Shown here piece by piece: positions 1 to 10,050 of a DNA stretch of 64,000 nt. The translations under genes and the position numbers were made by a program. The stretch spans positions 67,162,265 to 67,226,264 of the forward strand of contig OY776121.1 of NCBI GenBank assembly GCA_963675135.1. Reading direction: 5' to 3'. Under the pieces are notes generated by a model. It ran no database searches. It had not been told where the DNA came from and saw only the letters and a list, made by a program, of their open reading frames with translations. Source of the DNA: Galeopsis tetrahit. Taxonomy: Eukaryota > Streptophyta > Magnoliopsida > Lamiales > Lamiaceae. Position 1 is the first letter of the stretch; each line of letters opens with the position of its first letter.

Positions 1-857
1 GCTGGGGTGTAGTGTAGAAGTGTTTAAGTATAAGTAGATAAATGTTGCACAGAATGTTGAGACAAATAGTGCAACACTGACTCTAACAGAATATCAGAAA
101 TTAAGATTCACAGCGGAAGACTTGAAACACTAAAAAAAACGAGACACAATGGAAATACTTTTAACATAGATTTTATAAATAAAAATCTATGTCTGCCTTA
201 TGACGTAAAATCAATACTTATCTTCAAGTACAAATGTTGTGTGAAATGTTACAACAATAACTTTCACAACGAAACTATAAACGAGGCAGGTGCCAAGTCT
301 AGAAAACGAACTAAGTGGTATAAATTATACACTGTCGAAATGCCTAGTCTATCTAATGATTACACTCTCAATAGATAAGAAGACACGCAGTCATACGGGT
401 GGTATACAACGTATGAACTAAAATGTAGAACTATTGGCCACAATTTCCTAACAGGGATGAACGCTCGGTCTAGGATATTGATCGAATAGAGCACACTGAA
501 TTATGAAGCCTTCAATGGGTATTTATAGATGTGGGATACGAATTCTAGAGGCTTCCACATTGAGGTCCTATTTTTTAGGAAACTCAACTTCCACAACTTC
601 CATGATCTTTCTAGATCCTTCTAGCATGCTCCAGGTCGTTCCAAATGCATCCAGGCTGTTCTAGCATGTTCTCCAATGTTCTGGAATCTTCCAGGTTCCA
701 GATCCATGTAGAAGCTTCTAGATCCTGCCAGAAATGCGATAACATTTAGGTCAACATTTAATGTAGCATTTCAGAAAAGACTTAGAAAAAATCTCGGAAG
801 GTCAAATTTAGATGTTGTTGATAATGTTAAGACATTTAAGAATTAACAACATCTACA
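1..857 (-). repeat. Copia-1 3' LTR (window-truncated by 9 bp)
   Basis: Aligns end to end with 15980-16836 at equal length (857 bp). Its inner end (plus strand ...ctaca, 857) abuts the polypurine tract. It contains a minus-strand TATA box at 520-527 and heat-shock-element-like arrays around 600-735. Confidence 0.95.
679..733 (-). promoter_or_regulatory. Heat-shock-element-like array in Copia-1 3' LTR
   Basis: The first block TTCtgGAAtcTTC (679-691) is identical to the 5' LTR copy. In the second block (711-733) the fourth unit is TGC instead of TTC. It is weaker than the 5' LTR version. Confidence 0.5.
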
Positions 858-871
858 ATCTCCCCCAATTT
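858..871 (-). other. Copia-1 polypurine tract
   Basis: The minus strand reads aaattgggggagat directly before the 3' LTR, the expected plus-strand primer for reverse transcription. Confidence 0.9.
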
Positions 872-1523
872 GACCTTTCGACTACAACACACCTGATGCA
901 CATATATTTCTATACATACTCAGTTTTATGTACTTAGTTGAGGTTGACATCATTGCTAAGCACTAGTCAAGACAATACCTGTTGTAATCGTTGGATCAAA
1001 TCAAACGAAGATCAAGGATACTTTCATAATGATCCGTGCCAAAGGATCAAAACTATTTTATCCAAAATAGAATAAGCATAAACAGTACACTTACTCACAA
1101 CATAAGTAACTATACTAAGATAATAAGTTGAACTGGAAGAATTAACTTAAGATCTAAGTAAGACACTAACAAAAACAAAATAACAAAAAATCAGAGCAAA
1201 GAGGAGTAAACAAAACAAATACTCCAACAACCTGCAATAAACACATGATAATCTGTAAACAATATTAAGCAAAGGTAGTAAACAAATATCATCAAATGTA
1301 AACCATAATTTAAGCAAGTTGCAACAAATAAACAAACTAACATCTAAGAAAATAAATAACAAGTGTATCAGAATATCAGAATACTTAAACATTAATTACA
1401 GAGATTGAACTGAATAAATGGCATATATTGCTGTGGTAACAGCTGCAGCATCAACTTCCTGCACAGTAGCCATTATGATATATTCAGATCTCCCTCTGTC
1501 TTGCTTGTCCCTGTTCATCAGTG
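858..1523 (-). other. Copia-1 3' untranslated region
   Basis: 666 bp between the displaced end of the env-position ORF and the 3' LTR. It is AT-rich. The only ORF (1147-1392, minus, 81 aa, very hydrophobic, low complexity) has no motif and looks like chance. The region ends in the polypurine tract. Confidence 0.7.
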
Positions 1524-1528
1524 TAGAT
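1524..1528. repeat. Left target-site duplication of Element 1 (TAGAT)
   Basis: Identical to 7780-7784 immediately outside the right LTR; a 5-bp duplication is normal for LTR elements. Confidence 0.93.
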
Positions 1529-3215
1529 TGATTAGTGTGAAAATTGCTTGAAATTCATGTATTTAATTTGCATAATTTTATAGGATTTTGTGCATTTTTT
1601 ACACTAAATTGACTAATTGCATTTGATTTGGAGAAAGGACGTGGTTTGCTATTTTTGTAGGAAAATGAGCGTTTTTAGAGCAAAACACGTCTCGATTATA
1701 TTGTGGAGTTAATCGAAGTAATAAATACGAGAAAAAAGAAATATTATTTGGGCTTGAGAATTAAAAGCAAGAAGAGAAAAGAATTGACCCGAATTTACTG
1801 TTGTGCAAAGATGAAGCAAGCAAGCCCATGCTTGGGCCCATTTCCTATTACTCTTGCTGCGTGAATTGGAATTCATGGTCAACCATATCAGGCCAGCCCA
1901 TTTACATATTTCTTAGGCCCATTTAATCATTTGAAAAAGCCCACATCCATTTCAGCAAGCAGCTGGCCCACCTCACTTTTAATATGCAGAAGCTGTGAGG
2001 ATAGATGGCAACTAATGTCATGGGCCTAAGCCCATTTCTGCTCCATTCTTTGCACTAACAAAAAGAGAGCATTCGTGAACAGTAGAGAGGGGGCACACGC
2101 AGAGAAGTAGAAAATTGGCACGAAACAGAGGGTCTCTTCCATTGGGGGAGAAATCTCTTCTCCTCCCCCACCAATCCACTCAATAGATTAGTTTAATTTG
2201 TTCTTCCATTTAATAGATAGATTTCAATTTAGTATTTCATTTTATTGTTTAAGAGATTGAAGATTTTGAAGACTAGAGGTGATATTTTTCTTATTGCAAA
2301 TTTAATTTAGTAATTTCAATTTCATTCATGTTTTGTAGTTTAATTCACATGGCTTTTATTCTAGTTGTTAATTTAGATATGGGCTAATCTCTTATTGCTT
2401 TGGTGTTTGAATTATGAGGGTAATTAGTGGGTTTATGAATTAATTGCTTGATTAACCTATATGTCTTGATTTTAATTGTTTCTAGTATTGTGTTTTGCAT
2501 GATTCAATTGATTAATTCACCCTATTAGCTAGCATTGTTGATTTTGTCGACTTCAACGACCGTATTGGGTTGCATGATTAAGAATGTGTGTGTGAGCTTG
2601 AATTAATCGATTAGAACTAACATAGTAATTAGCTACACCGACCGGGGGTTGATTGCTTAGATCGACGACACTAGACACTAGTCAATTAGAGGTCGTCTAG
2701 GAGATTGGTGAGAGGGCGTCTCATAAGCATTAGTAACCGTGTTGAACGTGTTTATGAGACACTATCCTAGGAGCTTATGGTACTAATTAGACCCTATAAT
2801 TGCTAATTAGTGCACGTGTTCACCTAAGCCTCACAAGGGATTGGTCTACACATATATGTGATAGCCTTTAGCATAATTCAAGACATTAGGCTTAATTATT
2901 GTGATTAGTTCGTTAATTCATTAGTGATCCCACATAAGGAAAACACCCGAAGCAATTCTTCCACTTGCACTTTCATCTTTTTGAGAGTTAGTTTAGTTGC
3001 TTGCTTATTGTTTATTTTTCTTATTGATATTTGTTTTATTTTCTCGTTTAGCTTCTATAACACCATTTTGACTTATAGTTTTGGGGCTCCACGCTCGCCT
3101 AATTAGGTCCTTGGAACGAATATCTACTTGGTATACTTATCATACTACTATCGAACCCATACGCTTGTGGGGATCGTATAGTTGTTTAAAAAGTGCAAAA
3201 ATACGAACCAAGTCA
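1529..3215 (+). repeat. Element 1 5' LTR
   Basis: 1687 bp, tgattagtg...aagtca, nearly identical to 6092-7779. It contains a 60-codon ORF present in both LTRs (2924-3106 and 7488-7670) that I treat as incidental. Confidence 0.95.
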
Positions 3216-3216
3216 A

Positions 3217-3235
3217 TGGCGCCGCTGCCGGGGAT
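3217..3235 (+). other. Element 1 primer binding site (tRNA-Asp type)
   Basis: TGGCGCCGCTGCCGGGGAT, one base after the LTR end. It is the complement of a plant tRNA-Asp 3' end with one difference. The same site is present in Elements 2 and 3. Confidence 0.88.
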
Positions 3236-3358
3236 CTAGTTGAGAGTCTTATGTGGGACTTGAAACTTGTTGAGTGGTGTTACTAGTTGCATTTTATTTT
3301 TAGTTTTTAGCTTTGAATTTGATACTTTGTTTTTGTAGGTGTGCACTTCATTGACTAG

Positions 3359-4462
3359 ATGGATGGATATAATCAATACCCGTTGAATCATTACTATGAT
3401 CAACGTGGCATGATTTATCCTCCACAATATGGAGATGTGAACTACGATGATTGGAAGAACTTTGATCACCACTATCATATTCAACAAGTTCCCTCCTCTT
3501 GTCGAAATTGGAGGAATGAAGAAGAATCACCTCCCCCTTCTCAAGGATATTATCCTTATCCTTGTCCACCTCAACCACAAGCATACTTTCCACCACCTCC
3601 ACCACATCAATACCCTCCTCCTCAATCATATCCACTGTATCCATATCCTCCCCCACCACCTGAAGAGGAGTATCATTCACCTCCTCCTCCACCTATGGAG
3701 GAACCTTGCTTTGAATTCCATGGAGCTTCAGAAGGAAATTGGTATAATAGTGAGAGCAGCTTTGAGTACGATCATCAAATGCAACAAGCTTCCTCTCATT
3801 ATCAATATCAAGAGTGGGGAAGCAATGAGGGTAGGACTACTACCGAAGAGCTAATTGCACAAATGATGGAGAGAATGGATGCACATGATAAGAGAATGGA
3901 GACAAGTGAGAAGAAATGCGAAGCAACCAACTCCATCCTTGCTCAACTTTTGAGTAGTCAAAAATCGATGGAATTCCAACTTGGACAATTGGTGATCGCC
4001 GTGAAAAAAATGCAAGAAGAGGAGAGCTCAAATGAGGAGGGTGAAGATGACAAGCTCATTGTCAAAGGAGATGAAGAGGAATGTCCCTTAATGGACATGA
4101 GCTACAAGGAACAAGAAAATCAAGAAGCATCATAAGATGAGTTGGAGTGCGAAATGAGTATTTCTAAACCTTTAAACTCTTCAATTTGCACTTTACTTGA
4201 TATTGATGCTTCTATTGATTTTATTTTGCCTCTTAATCACTTTGATTCAAAGAAGGAAGTTGAGAAGAGATTAGGTATCCTTGAGGAAAAAGGAAAAAAA
4301 TGGCAAGAGATGGTGAAGGAGCTAGAAGAACATTCATTGTTGAAACCATGGAAGAAACATATGGATGATAGGTCTTCCATTCATAAGAATCTCCTTGAGT
4401 TTGAAGCTCAAAGGTTGAAATACAATGGGAAGGAAGACCGATATCCATGGCCTTTCCGATGA
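3359..4462 (+). pseudogene. Element 1 gag-position ORF, MDGYNQY family (one nonsense codon)
   Basis: The product starts MDGYNQYPLNHYYDQ. It has a Tyr/Pro-rich segment (residues ~60-120, repeated PPPPP and YPYP), a predicted helical/coiled-coil stretch (~160-225), an acidic tail, and a conserved C-terminal block beginning EMSISKPLNSS and ending DRYPWPFR. TAA at 4133-4135 interrupts an otherwise open frame of 367 codons; Element 2 has CAA (Gln) at the matching place, so a single C-to-T change is the likely cause. Position after the primer site suggests a gag-like structural role, but no zinc knuckle or known capsid motif is visible and I do not assign a function. The same ORF is open in Element 2 and slightly damaged in Element 3. 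Confidence 0.75.
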
Positions 4463-4788
4463 ATTCTTTTATTTCCGTCCGGCTTGAAGACGTTAAACTT
4501 AGCGCTAAATGGGAGGCAACCCATTCTTTATTGCTTTCTTTTATTTTTTTAGATTTGTAGCTTGTTTGATCTTTTGTGTAGTTTTTGTTTTGTAGGTTGA
4601 GTGTTGTGTTGGTGGTCAAGGATGAGAGATACGCATGGTGGAGCTCAAGGGTAGTGGTGCTTCGGTGCTAAAGGTCCAATGGACAATTGGTGACGATAGC
4701 TTGCTTCTTTGGTGAGCATGGTTGGTGGTAAAATTCTAAGGTAACACACTCATTCTCAAACTTTGCATTCAACTAGATAGTTTCATTT

Positions 4789-4802
4789 AAGTTTGGGGGA
4801 GA
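4789..4802 (+). other. Element 1 internal polypurine tract
   Basis: aagtttgggggaga, matching the terminal tract at 6078-6091 except at the last base and placed 1.3 kb upstream of it. Element 2 has the same sequence at 22528-22541. Confidence 0.65.
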
Positions 4803-6052
4803 TTTTGTGTGTTACCTTCATTTATATTGCACCGTTGTTCCTAGTTTTGGTGATTGAGATATCTTGTGGATTGTTGGTATTTGAGGCATAATTGATGGTG
4901 ATTGTTGGTTATTGAGGTTTGGTTGAGCTTGTTGGTATTGATTGATGCTTGCTTGTTCACTTGATTATGTGAAGATTTGTGCTTGGTTTGGTTCTCTCAA
5001 TTCATGATTAGACAAGCTTGTGAGCTTTAGAGCCTTTAGACTTTCATATATTATGGTCTATTTTCCTTCATGTGAGTATCATTCATGCTTGTGTGCTCTA
5101 GAACTTGCCAATTGTCTTGTTTGAGGCTACTATTTGTGTGAAATCTTTGGAAGTGATATAAGGCCATCTTTGTTTTGATAGTCACTTGGCCAAATTTTCC
5201 ATACCATATGAATATTTTCCGTAGTTAGCCACTTTGAGCCTATTGACCTATATTCTTTGGCAACCTACATATTTAGCACATTGTCTATCTTGTATGAGCC
5301 TAATTTTCCTATGAACTAGTGGAGCTTGAATGTTGACAAAGGTGGTTGAATTGAGGTGAAATATGAATTTGGTGGATTTGTTTGGTTGGAAAGTGAAGAG
5401 ATTGAAAAGAAGAAAAAGAAAAAGAAAGGATGAATTGTGAGTTGTGCATAAAAAAATTGAGTTGATGGGAAAAGAAAAGAAAAAAAAAAAAAAACTCTCT
5501 TGTGCACAAGAATTTGGTAGAGCTTGAAGTTCAAAAGTGTTCAAAAAGTTTTGGTGGTGAAGAATGTGCTTAAAAAGAAAAGAAGGAAGTAAATTGTGTG
5601 GAATGTAGAACTTTGAGTTGCAACTTGATCAATTGCAATTTTCATTTTTGCTCCACTAGTTTATGAGTCACTTTATCCAAATCTTCCACACCCTAACCAA
5701 AGAGCCTACATTACAACCAAATGTGAAGTCCTTATTGATTCATTGATTGAACACTCTCATGTTGTGGAGAACTTAGATATTTGGCAAGCATATGGTAGTG
5801 CACTTGTGTGATTTGATGTTGAGAGTATACACTTCCTTAATATACACTTTGAGTGATGAGAGATACACTTACTTGGGAGGAAATTGTGAATTGAGCACTT
5901 AATCTTGCATGGATTTGAACATAGCTTGTGAACTTGCTTGTTGATTTTTCTACCTTAAAGCTTGATTGAATTGATGGATATTGACAATCACTTATTCTAT
6001 TTTGGCTTGAATGAATTCATTTGCAATTCTCCCACATGTTCTATTTTGTTTC

Positions 6053-6072
6053 GTTGCTCGAGGACAAGCAAC
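6053..6072 (+). other. Stem-loop upstream of the Element 1 polypurine tract
   Basis: gttgctcg-agga-caagcaac: an 8-bp stem with one mismatch, 5 bp before the polypurine tract. The homologous hairpin is perfect in Element 2. Confidence 0.65.
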
Positions 6073-6077
6073 ACTTT

Positions 6078-6091
6078 AAGTTTGGGGGAGT
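6078..6091 (+). other. Element 1 terminal polypurine tract
   Basis: aagtttgggggagt directly before the 3' LTR. Confidence 0.9.
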
Positions 6092-7779
6092 TGATTAGTG
6101 TGAAAATTGCTTGAAATTCATGTATTTAATTTGCATAATTTTATAGGATTTTGTGCATTTTTTACACTAAATTGACTAATTGCATTTGATTTGGAGAAAG
6201 GACGTGGTTTGCTATTTTTGTAGGAAAATGAGCGTTTTTAAAGCAAAACACGTCTCGATTATATTGTGGAGTTAATCGAAGTAATAAATACGAGAAAAAA
6301 GAAATATTATTTGGGCTTGAGAATTAAAAGCAAGAAGAGAAAAGAATTGACCCGAATTTACTGTTGTGCAAAGATGAAGCAAGCAAGCCCATGCTTGGGC
6401 CCATTTCCTATTACTCTTGCTGCGTGAATTGGAATTCATGGTCAACCATATCAGGCCAGCCCATTTACATATTTCTTAGGCCCATTTAATCATTTGAAAA
6501 AGCCCACATCCATTTCAGCAAGCAGCTGGCCCACCTCACTTTTAATATGCAGAAGCTGTGAGGATAGATGGCAACTAATGTCATGGGCCTAAGCCCATTT
6601 CTGCTCCATTCTTTGCACTAACAAAAAGAGAGCATTCGTGAACAGTAGAGAGGGGGCACACGCAGAGAAGTAGAAAATTGGCACGAAACAGAGGGTCTCT
6701 TCCATTGGGGGAGAAATCTCTTCTCCTCCCCCACCAATCCACTCAATAGATTAGTTTAATTTGTTCTTCCATTTAATAGATAGATTTCAATTTAGTATTT
6801 CATTTTATTGTTTAAGAGATTGAAGATTTTGAAGACTAGAGGTGATATTTTTCTTATTGCAAATTTAATTTAGTAATTTCAATTTCATTCATGTTTTGTA
6901 GTTTAATTCACATGGCTTTTATTCTAGTTGTTAATTTAGATATGGGCTAATCTCTTATTGCTTTGGGTGTTTGAATTATGAGGGTAATTAGTGGGTTTAT
7001 GAATTAATTGCTTGATTAACCTATATGTCTTGATTTTAATTGTTTCTAGTATTGTGTTTTGCATGATTCAATTGATTAATTCACCCTATTAGCTAGCATT
7101 GTTGATTTTGTCGACTTCAACGACCGTATTGGGTTGCATGATTAAGAATGTGTGTGTGAGCTTGAATTAATCGATTAGAACTAACATAGTAATTAGCTAC
7201 ACCGACCGGGGGTTGATTGCTTAGATCGACGACACTAGACACTAGTCAATTAGAGGTCGTCTAGGAGATTGGTGAGAGGGCGTCTCATAAGCATTAGTAA
7301 CCGTGTTGAACGTGTTTATGAGACACTATCCTAGGAGCTTATGGTACTAATTAGACCCTATAATTGCTAATTAGTGCACGTGTTCACCTAAGCCTCACAA
7401 GGGATTGGTCTACACATATATGTGATAGCCTTTAGCATAATTCAAGACATTAGGCTTAATTATTGTGATTAGTTCGTTAATTCATTAGTGATCCCACATA
7501 AGGAAAACACCCGAAGCAATTCTTCCACTTGCACTTTCATCTTTTTGAGAGTTAGTTTAGTTGCTTGCTTATTGTTTATTTTTCTTATTGATATTTGTTT
7601 TATTTTCTCGTTTAGCTTCTATAACACCATTTTGACTTATAGTTTTGGGGCTCCACGCTCGCCTAATTAGGTCCTTGGAACGAATATCTACTTGGTATAC
7701 TTATCATACTACTATCGAACCCATACGCTTGTGGGGATCGTATAGTTGTTTAAAAAGTGCAAAAATACGAACCAAGTCA
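6092..7779 (+). repeat. Element 1 3' LTR
   Basis: 1688 bp. It differs from the 5' LTR by one extra G near 6966 and an A/G difference near 6241. It follows the polypurine tract directly. Confidence 0.95.
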
Positions 7780-10050
7780 TAGATCACCATACAGGGTCTC
7801 CATCTCAGCATCTTCATCATCAACTTCATCCACAAAGTAAGTAGCAGCCAGATGTGCAACTACATCAGTCACAGCAGCATCAGGTTCACCACCAGCAGCA
7901 GCAGCAGGAACTCCATCATCATTTAACTCTTCAATCACCACATTTGAGTTTGATGGTGGTGGTACTCCCCCTGTTGTAGGTGAAAGCATACTGGACCACC
8001 TATCCTTCAGGAACTGGAGCTCATCAACAGTTTCCTGCAAGTGCTTGAGCTGCAATTTGATGAAATCCTGTGAAAGATACACATTACCAGAAATGTTGAC
8101 ACGAATGTTCTCAACATTTGGGGGTGCATTTCTCTGTCTTGATCTGGATGATTCTGGATGATCAGAAGTTGAGGGTCTTTGATGATGTTCAGTAGTTGAA
8201 GGCCTGTGCTGATGATCAGTACCAGGAGCAGTCAAAGGCAGATCAATTACTCTATCCCCAGTGAGTAAGGCAGGAGCTATGGCCAGTAATGGTACTCTCC
8301 CCCTCAACACATCAGTGTTCTTGGCAACAAAGTCATGATGCCTCAAGTAATTTGAAATCAGAACAGGATAGGGTAGGTTGCCTTTTTCAGAAACTTTTCC
8401 AGTAAATCTCATCATACGATGAAAAATTGTGAGGCCTAAATTGAACTTCTTAAGCACAGAGATCCTATACATAAGAACAGCTTGGTCTTTTGTGATCTTT
8501 GTGGTATTTGTAGTGGGAATCCAGTTGTAGATAATGAGTTTGTATAACACAGAATGTAGGGAAGTGAGGTCTTTGGCTAGCATCTGTCTAGTCCACTTAA
8601 CTACCCTACCACCAGTTATAGCAGCAATAACCACATCCATGTCAGGTTCTTCATCCACCTCAACATTGGGAATATGCAGAAACTCATTTATACACTCAGG
8701 AGTAAAAGGTACATCCCTCCCCCTAAAGTTTACAGTCCCATACCACTTAGATGATCTCCTACCAGTACTCTTTTTCATGCAAGCATAAAATTCATAAGCC
8801 CAATTTGTCAAGAAAGATTCACCAAAATTCACAGCATGCATCAAATTCCTTTCCTCTAAGAAACTAACCATGCCTTTACTTTCAAAATCAGGGATATTAA
8901 TCCTCTTCTCTATCAGTAGTTTCCTCTTAGAATAAATAGCCAACCTATTCTCTAGAGTCTCAAGAGAATCAGAATTACCTTCCTCTTCAGAAGCAAGGTC
9001 ATTGGAGCTTGATGTGGAGTCTTTAGCAGAGCTTTCCTTCGAGCTGCTTTCTGCACTGGAAGAGCTATCACCACTGCCATCATCTTCAGGTTCTGGTGCA
9101 GCTTCCTTTGCAGCAGCAAAATGCTCAGCATTTTTCTTAAGAGAGTTCAGAATATCTCTTAAACACACATCAGAATCAGAATTGGAATCTGATTTTGCAG
9201 GTTCATCTTCAGCAATCATCTTGGCCTTCCCTTTGCCTTTGGGATCAGCAGCAGCTTTCTTCCTCCTTTCAACAACAGCTTTCTTGTGTTTCTCAGCAAC
9301 AGTCTTTTTAACTTTCTCAACAACAACAGGAGCTTCTTCTTCAGAGTCTGTGAACACTTGGATGGGTTCAGCAGCTTCAGCTCCAACTTTCTTCTTCTTC
9401 CTCTTGGATTCAGAATAATCCACACGAGTGAACACACGGTATGATCTTCTTCTTTGAACAGGACTCCTCTGTCTTTTTCCTTTCTGCGCATTCTTCTTGA
9501 AAGGAATGGGAGCAGATTCATCAGAAACAGAGAGTGAAGAGTTTGTACCGTCTTCAGAGATGTTTGCATCCTCCATTTCAACATCTTCAGGGTCAGAAGT
9601 AGCAGTAGCTTCTTCTTCAGCAGTAACTTCCTCATTTTCAGTTTGCGAGGTGTGAACAATAGGTGATTTAGGGCTTTTTGAAGCAGCAGCCATTTGGGCG
9701 GTTTGATCAGCCAAATAGCTTGAAATATCCACTGTGATATCTCCAAATGTCATCACGGGCAGATGACCAGTTGTTCGAAGAGAGTCAGACACTTCTTCGA
9801 TAGCCTTGTTGAACTGTTCGACAGTTGCATCTTGAGGAATGTTGGTTGTTGGTGGAACGGTTTGAGGAGCAGTTTGAGGAGTGGGAGTGGTTGTTGATGG
9901 TGTTGCAGAGACATTTGAGTCAGCATTTGACGAGGTTGATTTCTGAGACGACATGGAAGCAAGGATTTCGAGAGGGTTTGTGTGAGAAGGGGATGAGTTC
10001 TTCGAATCAGAGTGAGATTGTGAGTGGGATTGAGGTCGGTTTCCAGCCAT
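7777..10050 (-). CDS. Copia-1 env-position ORF, putative plant transposon protein domain (757 aa)
   Basis: Third ORF of a Sirevirus-like element, downstream of RNase H where some plant copia elements carry an env-like gene; its role is unknown. The first ~200 residues are Ser/Thr/Pro-rich and low in complexity. Next come basic KKK-rich stretches that look like nuclear-localisation signals (residues ~205-285), then acidic Ser-rich linkers. A globular block (~365-600) with FLTNWAYEFYACMK and VPFTPECINEFLHIP resembles the domain annotated in plants as putative plant transposon protein. A Leu-rich helix (LKHLQETVDELQFLKDRW) lies near 660. I see no transmembrane segment or signal peptide, so a true envelope is not supported. 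The frame is fully open, unlike gag-pol. Its natural last codon (CAC) and stop (TGA, plus-strand 1518-1520) were displaced by Element 1; the present stop (7777-7779) comes from the Element 1 LTR. The start ATG at 10048-10050 is the first in frame. Confidence 0.8.
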   Translation of the reverse strand: MAGNRPQSHSQSHSDSKNSSPSHTNPLEILASMSSQKSTSSNADSNVSATPSTTTPTPQTAPQTVPPTTNIPQDATVEQFNKAIEEVSDSLRTTGHLPVMTFGDITVDISSYLADQTAQMAAASKSPKSPIVHTSQTENEEVTAEEEATATSDPEDVEMEDANISEDGTNSSLSVSDESAPIPFKKNAQKGKRQRSPVQRRRSYRVFTRVDYSESKRKKKKVGAEAAEPIQVFTDSEEEAPVVVEKVKKTVAEKHKKAVVERRKKAAADPKGKGKAKMIAEDEPAKSDSNSDSDVCLRDILNSLKKNAEHFAAAKEAAPEPEDDGSGDSSSSAESSSKESSAKDSTSSSNDLASEEEGNSDSLETLENRLAIYSKRKLLIEKRINIPDFESKGMVSFLEERNLMHAVNFGESFLTNWAYEFYACMKKSTGRRSSKWYGTVNFRGRDVPFTPECINEFLHIPNVEVDEEPDMDVVIAAITGGRVVKWTRQMLAKDLTSLHSVLYKLIIYNWIPTTNTTKITKDQAVLMYRISVLKKFNLGLTIFHRMMRFTGKVSEKGNLPYPVLISNYLRHHDFVAKNTDVLRGRVPLLAIAPALLTGDRVIDLPLTAPGTDHQHRPSTTEHHQRPSTSDHPESSRSRQRNAPPNVENIRVNISGNVYLSQDFIKLQLKHLQETVDELQFLKDRWSSMLSPTTGGVPPPSNSNVVIEELNDDGVPAAAAGGEPDAAVTDVVAHLAATYFVDEVDDEDAEMETLYGDL
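7780..7784. repeat. Right target-site duplication of Element 1 (TAGAT)
   Basis: Matches 1524-1528. Removing the element and one copy restores a continuous end to the Copia-1 third ORF (GAT CTA CAC TGA). Confidence 0.93.

Larger units (their letters stand above)
4463..6091 (+). other. Element 1 non-coding 3' region with conserved blocks
   Basis: About 1.6 kb without a gene. It holds a block (4474-4522) shared almost base for base with Elements 2 (22209-22256) and 3 (35632-35680), an internal polypurine tract (4789-4802), an A-rich tract (5470-5495), a stem-loop (6053-6072) and the terminal polypurine tract (6078-6091). Confidence 0.75.
1529..7779 (+). mobile_element. Element 1: young, pol-less LTR retrotransposon nested in Copia-1
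   Basis: 6251-bp element with 1687/1688-bp LTRs (1529-3215, 6092-7779), which I find to differ by one substitution and one indel, so the insertion is recent. It is flanked by a perfect 5-bp duplication TAGAT (1524-1528, 7780-7784). The primer site is complementary to tRNA-Asp, as in the plant Athila/Tat branch of Ty3 elements. The internal 2.9 kb holds one gag-position ORF and no protease, integrase, RT or RNase H, so it must depend on a partner element. Elements 2 and 3 and the solo LTRs at 16837, 49729 and 58460 belong to the same superfamily. Confidence 0.93.

Noticed and set aside
1147..1392. 81-codon minus-strand ORF, strongly hydrophobic
   Set aside because: Low complexity in the AT-rich 3' untranslated region of Copia-1; no start context or homolog recognised.
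2924..3106. 60-codon ORF present identically in both Element 1 LTRs (also 7488-7670)
   Set aside because: Duplicated only because LTRs are copies; hydrophobic, no motif, and not evident as an ORF in related LTRs.
8534..9418. Plus-strand ORFs opposite the Copia-1 third ORF
   Set aside because: Shadow frames of the 757-aa minus-strand ORF with biased composition.
7777..10050. Calling the third ORFs of Copia-1 and Copia-3 true envelope genes
   Set aside because: No signal peptide, transmembrane helix or fusion-like segment is visible; position alone is not enough.
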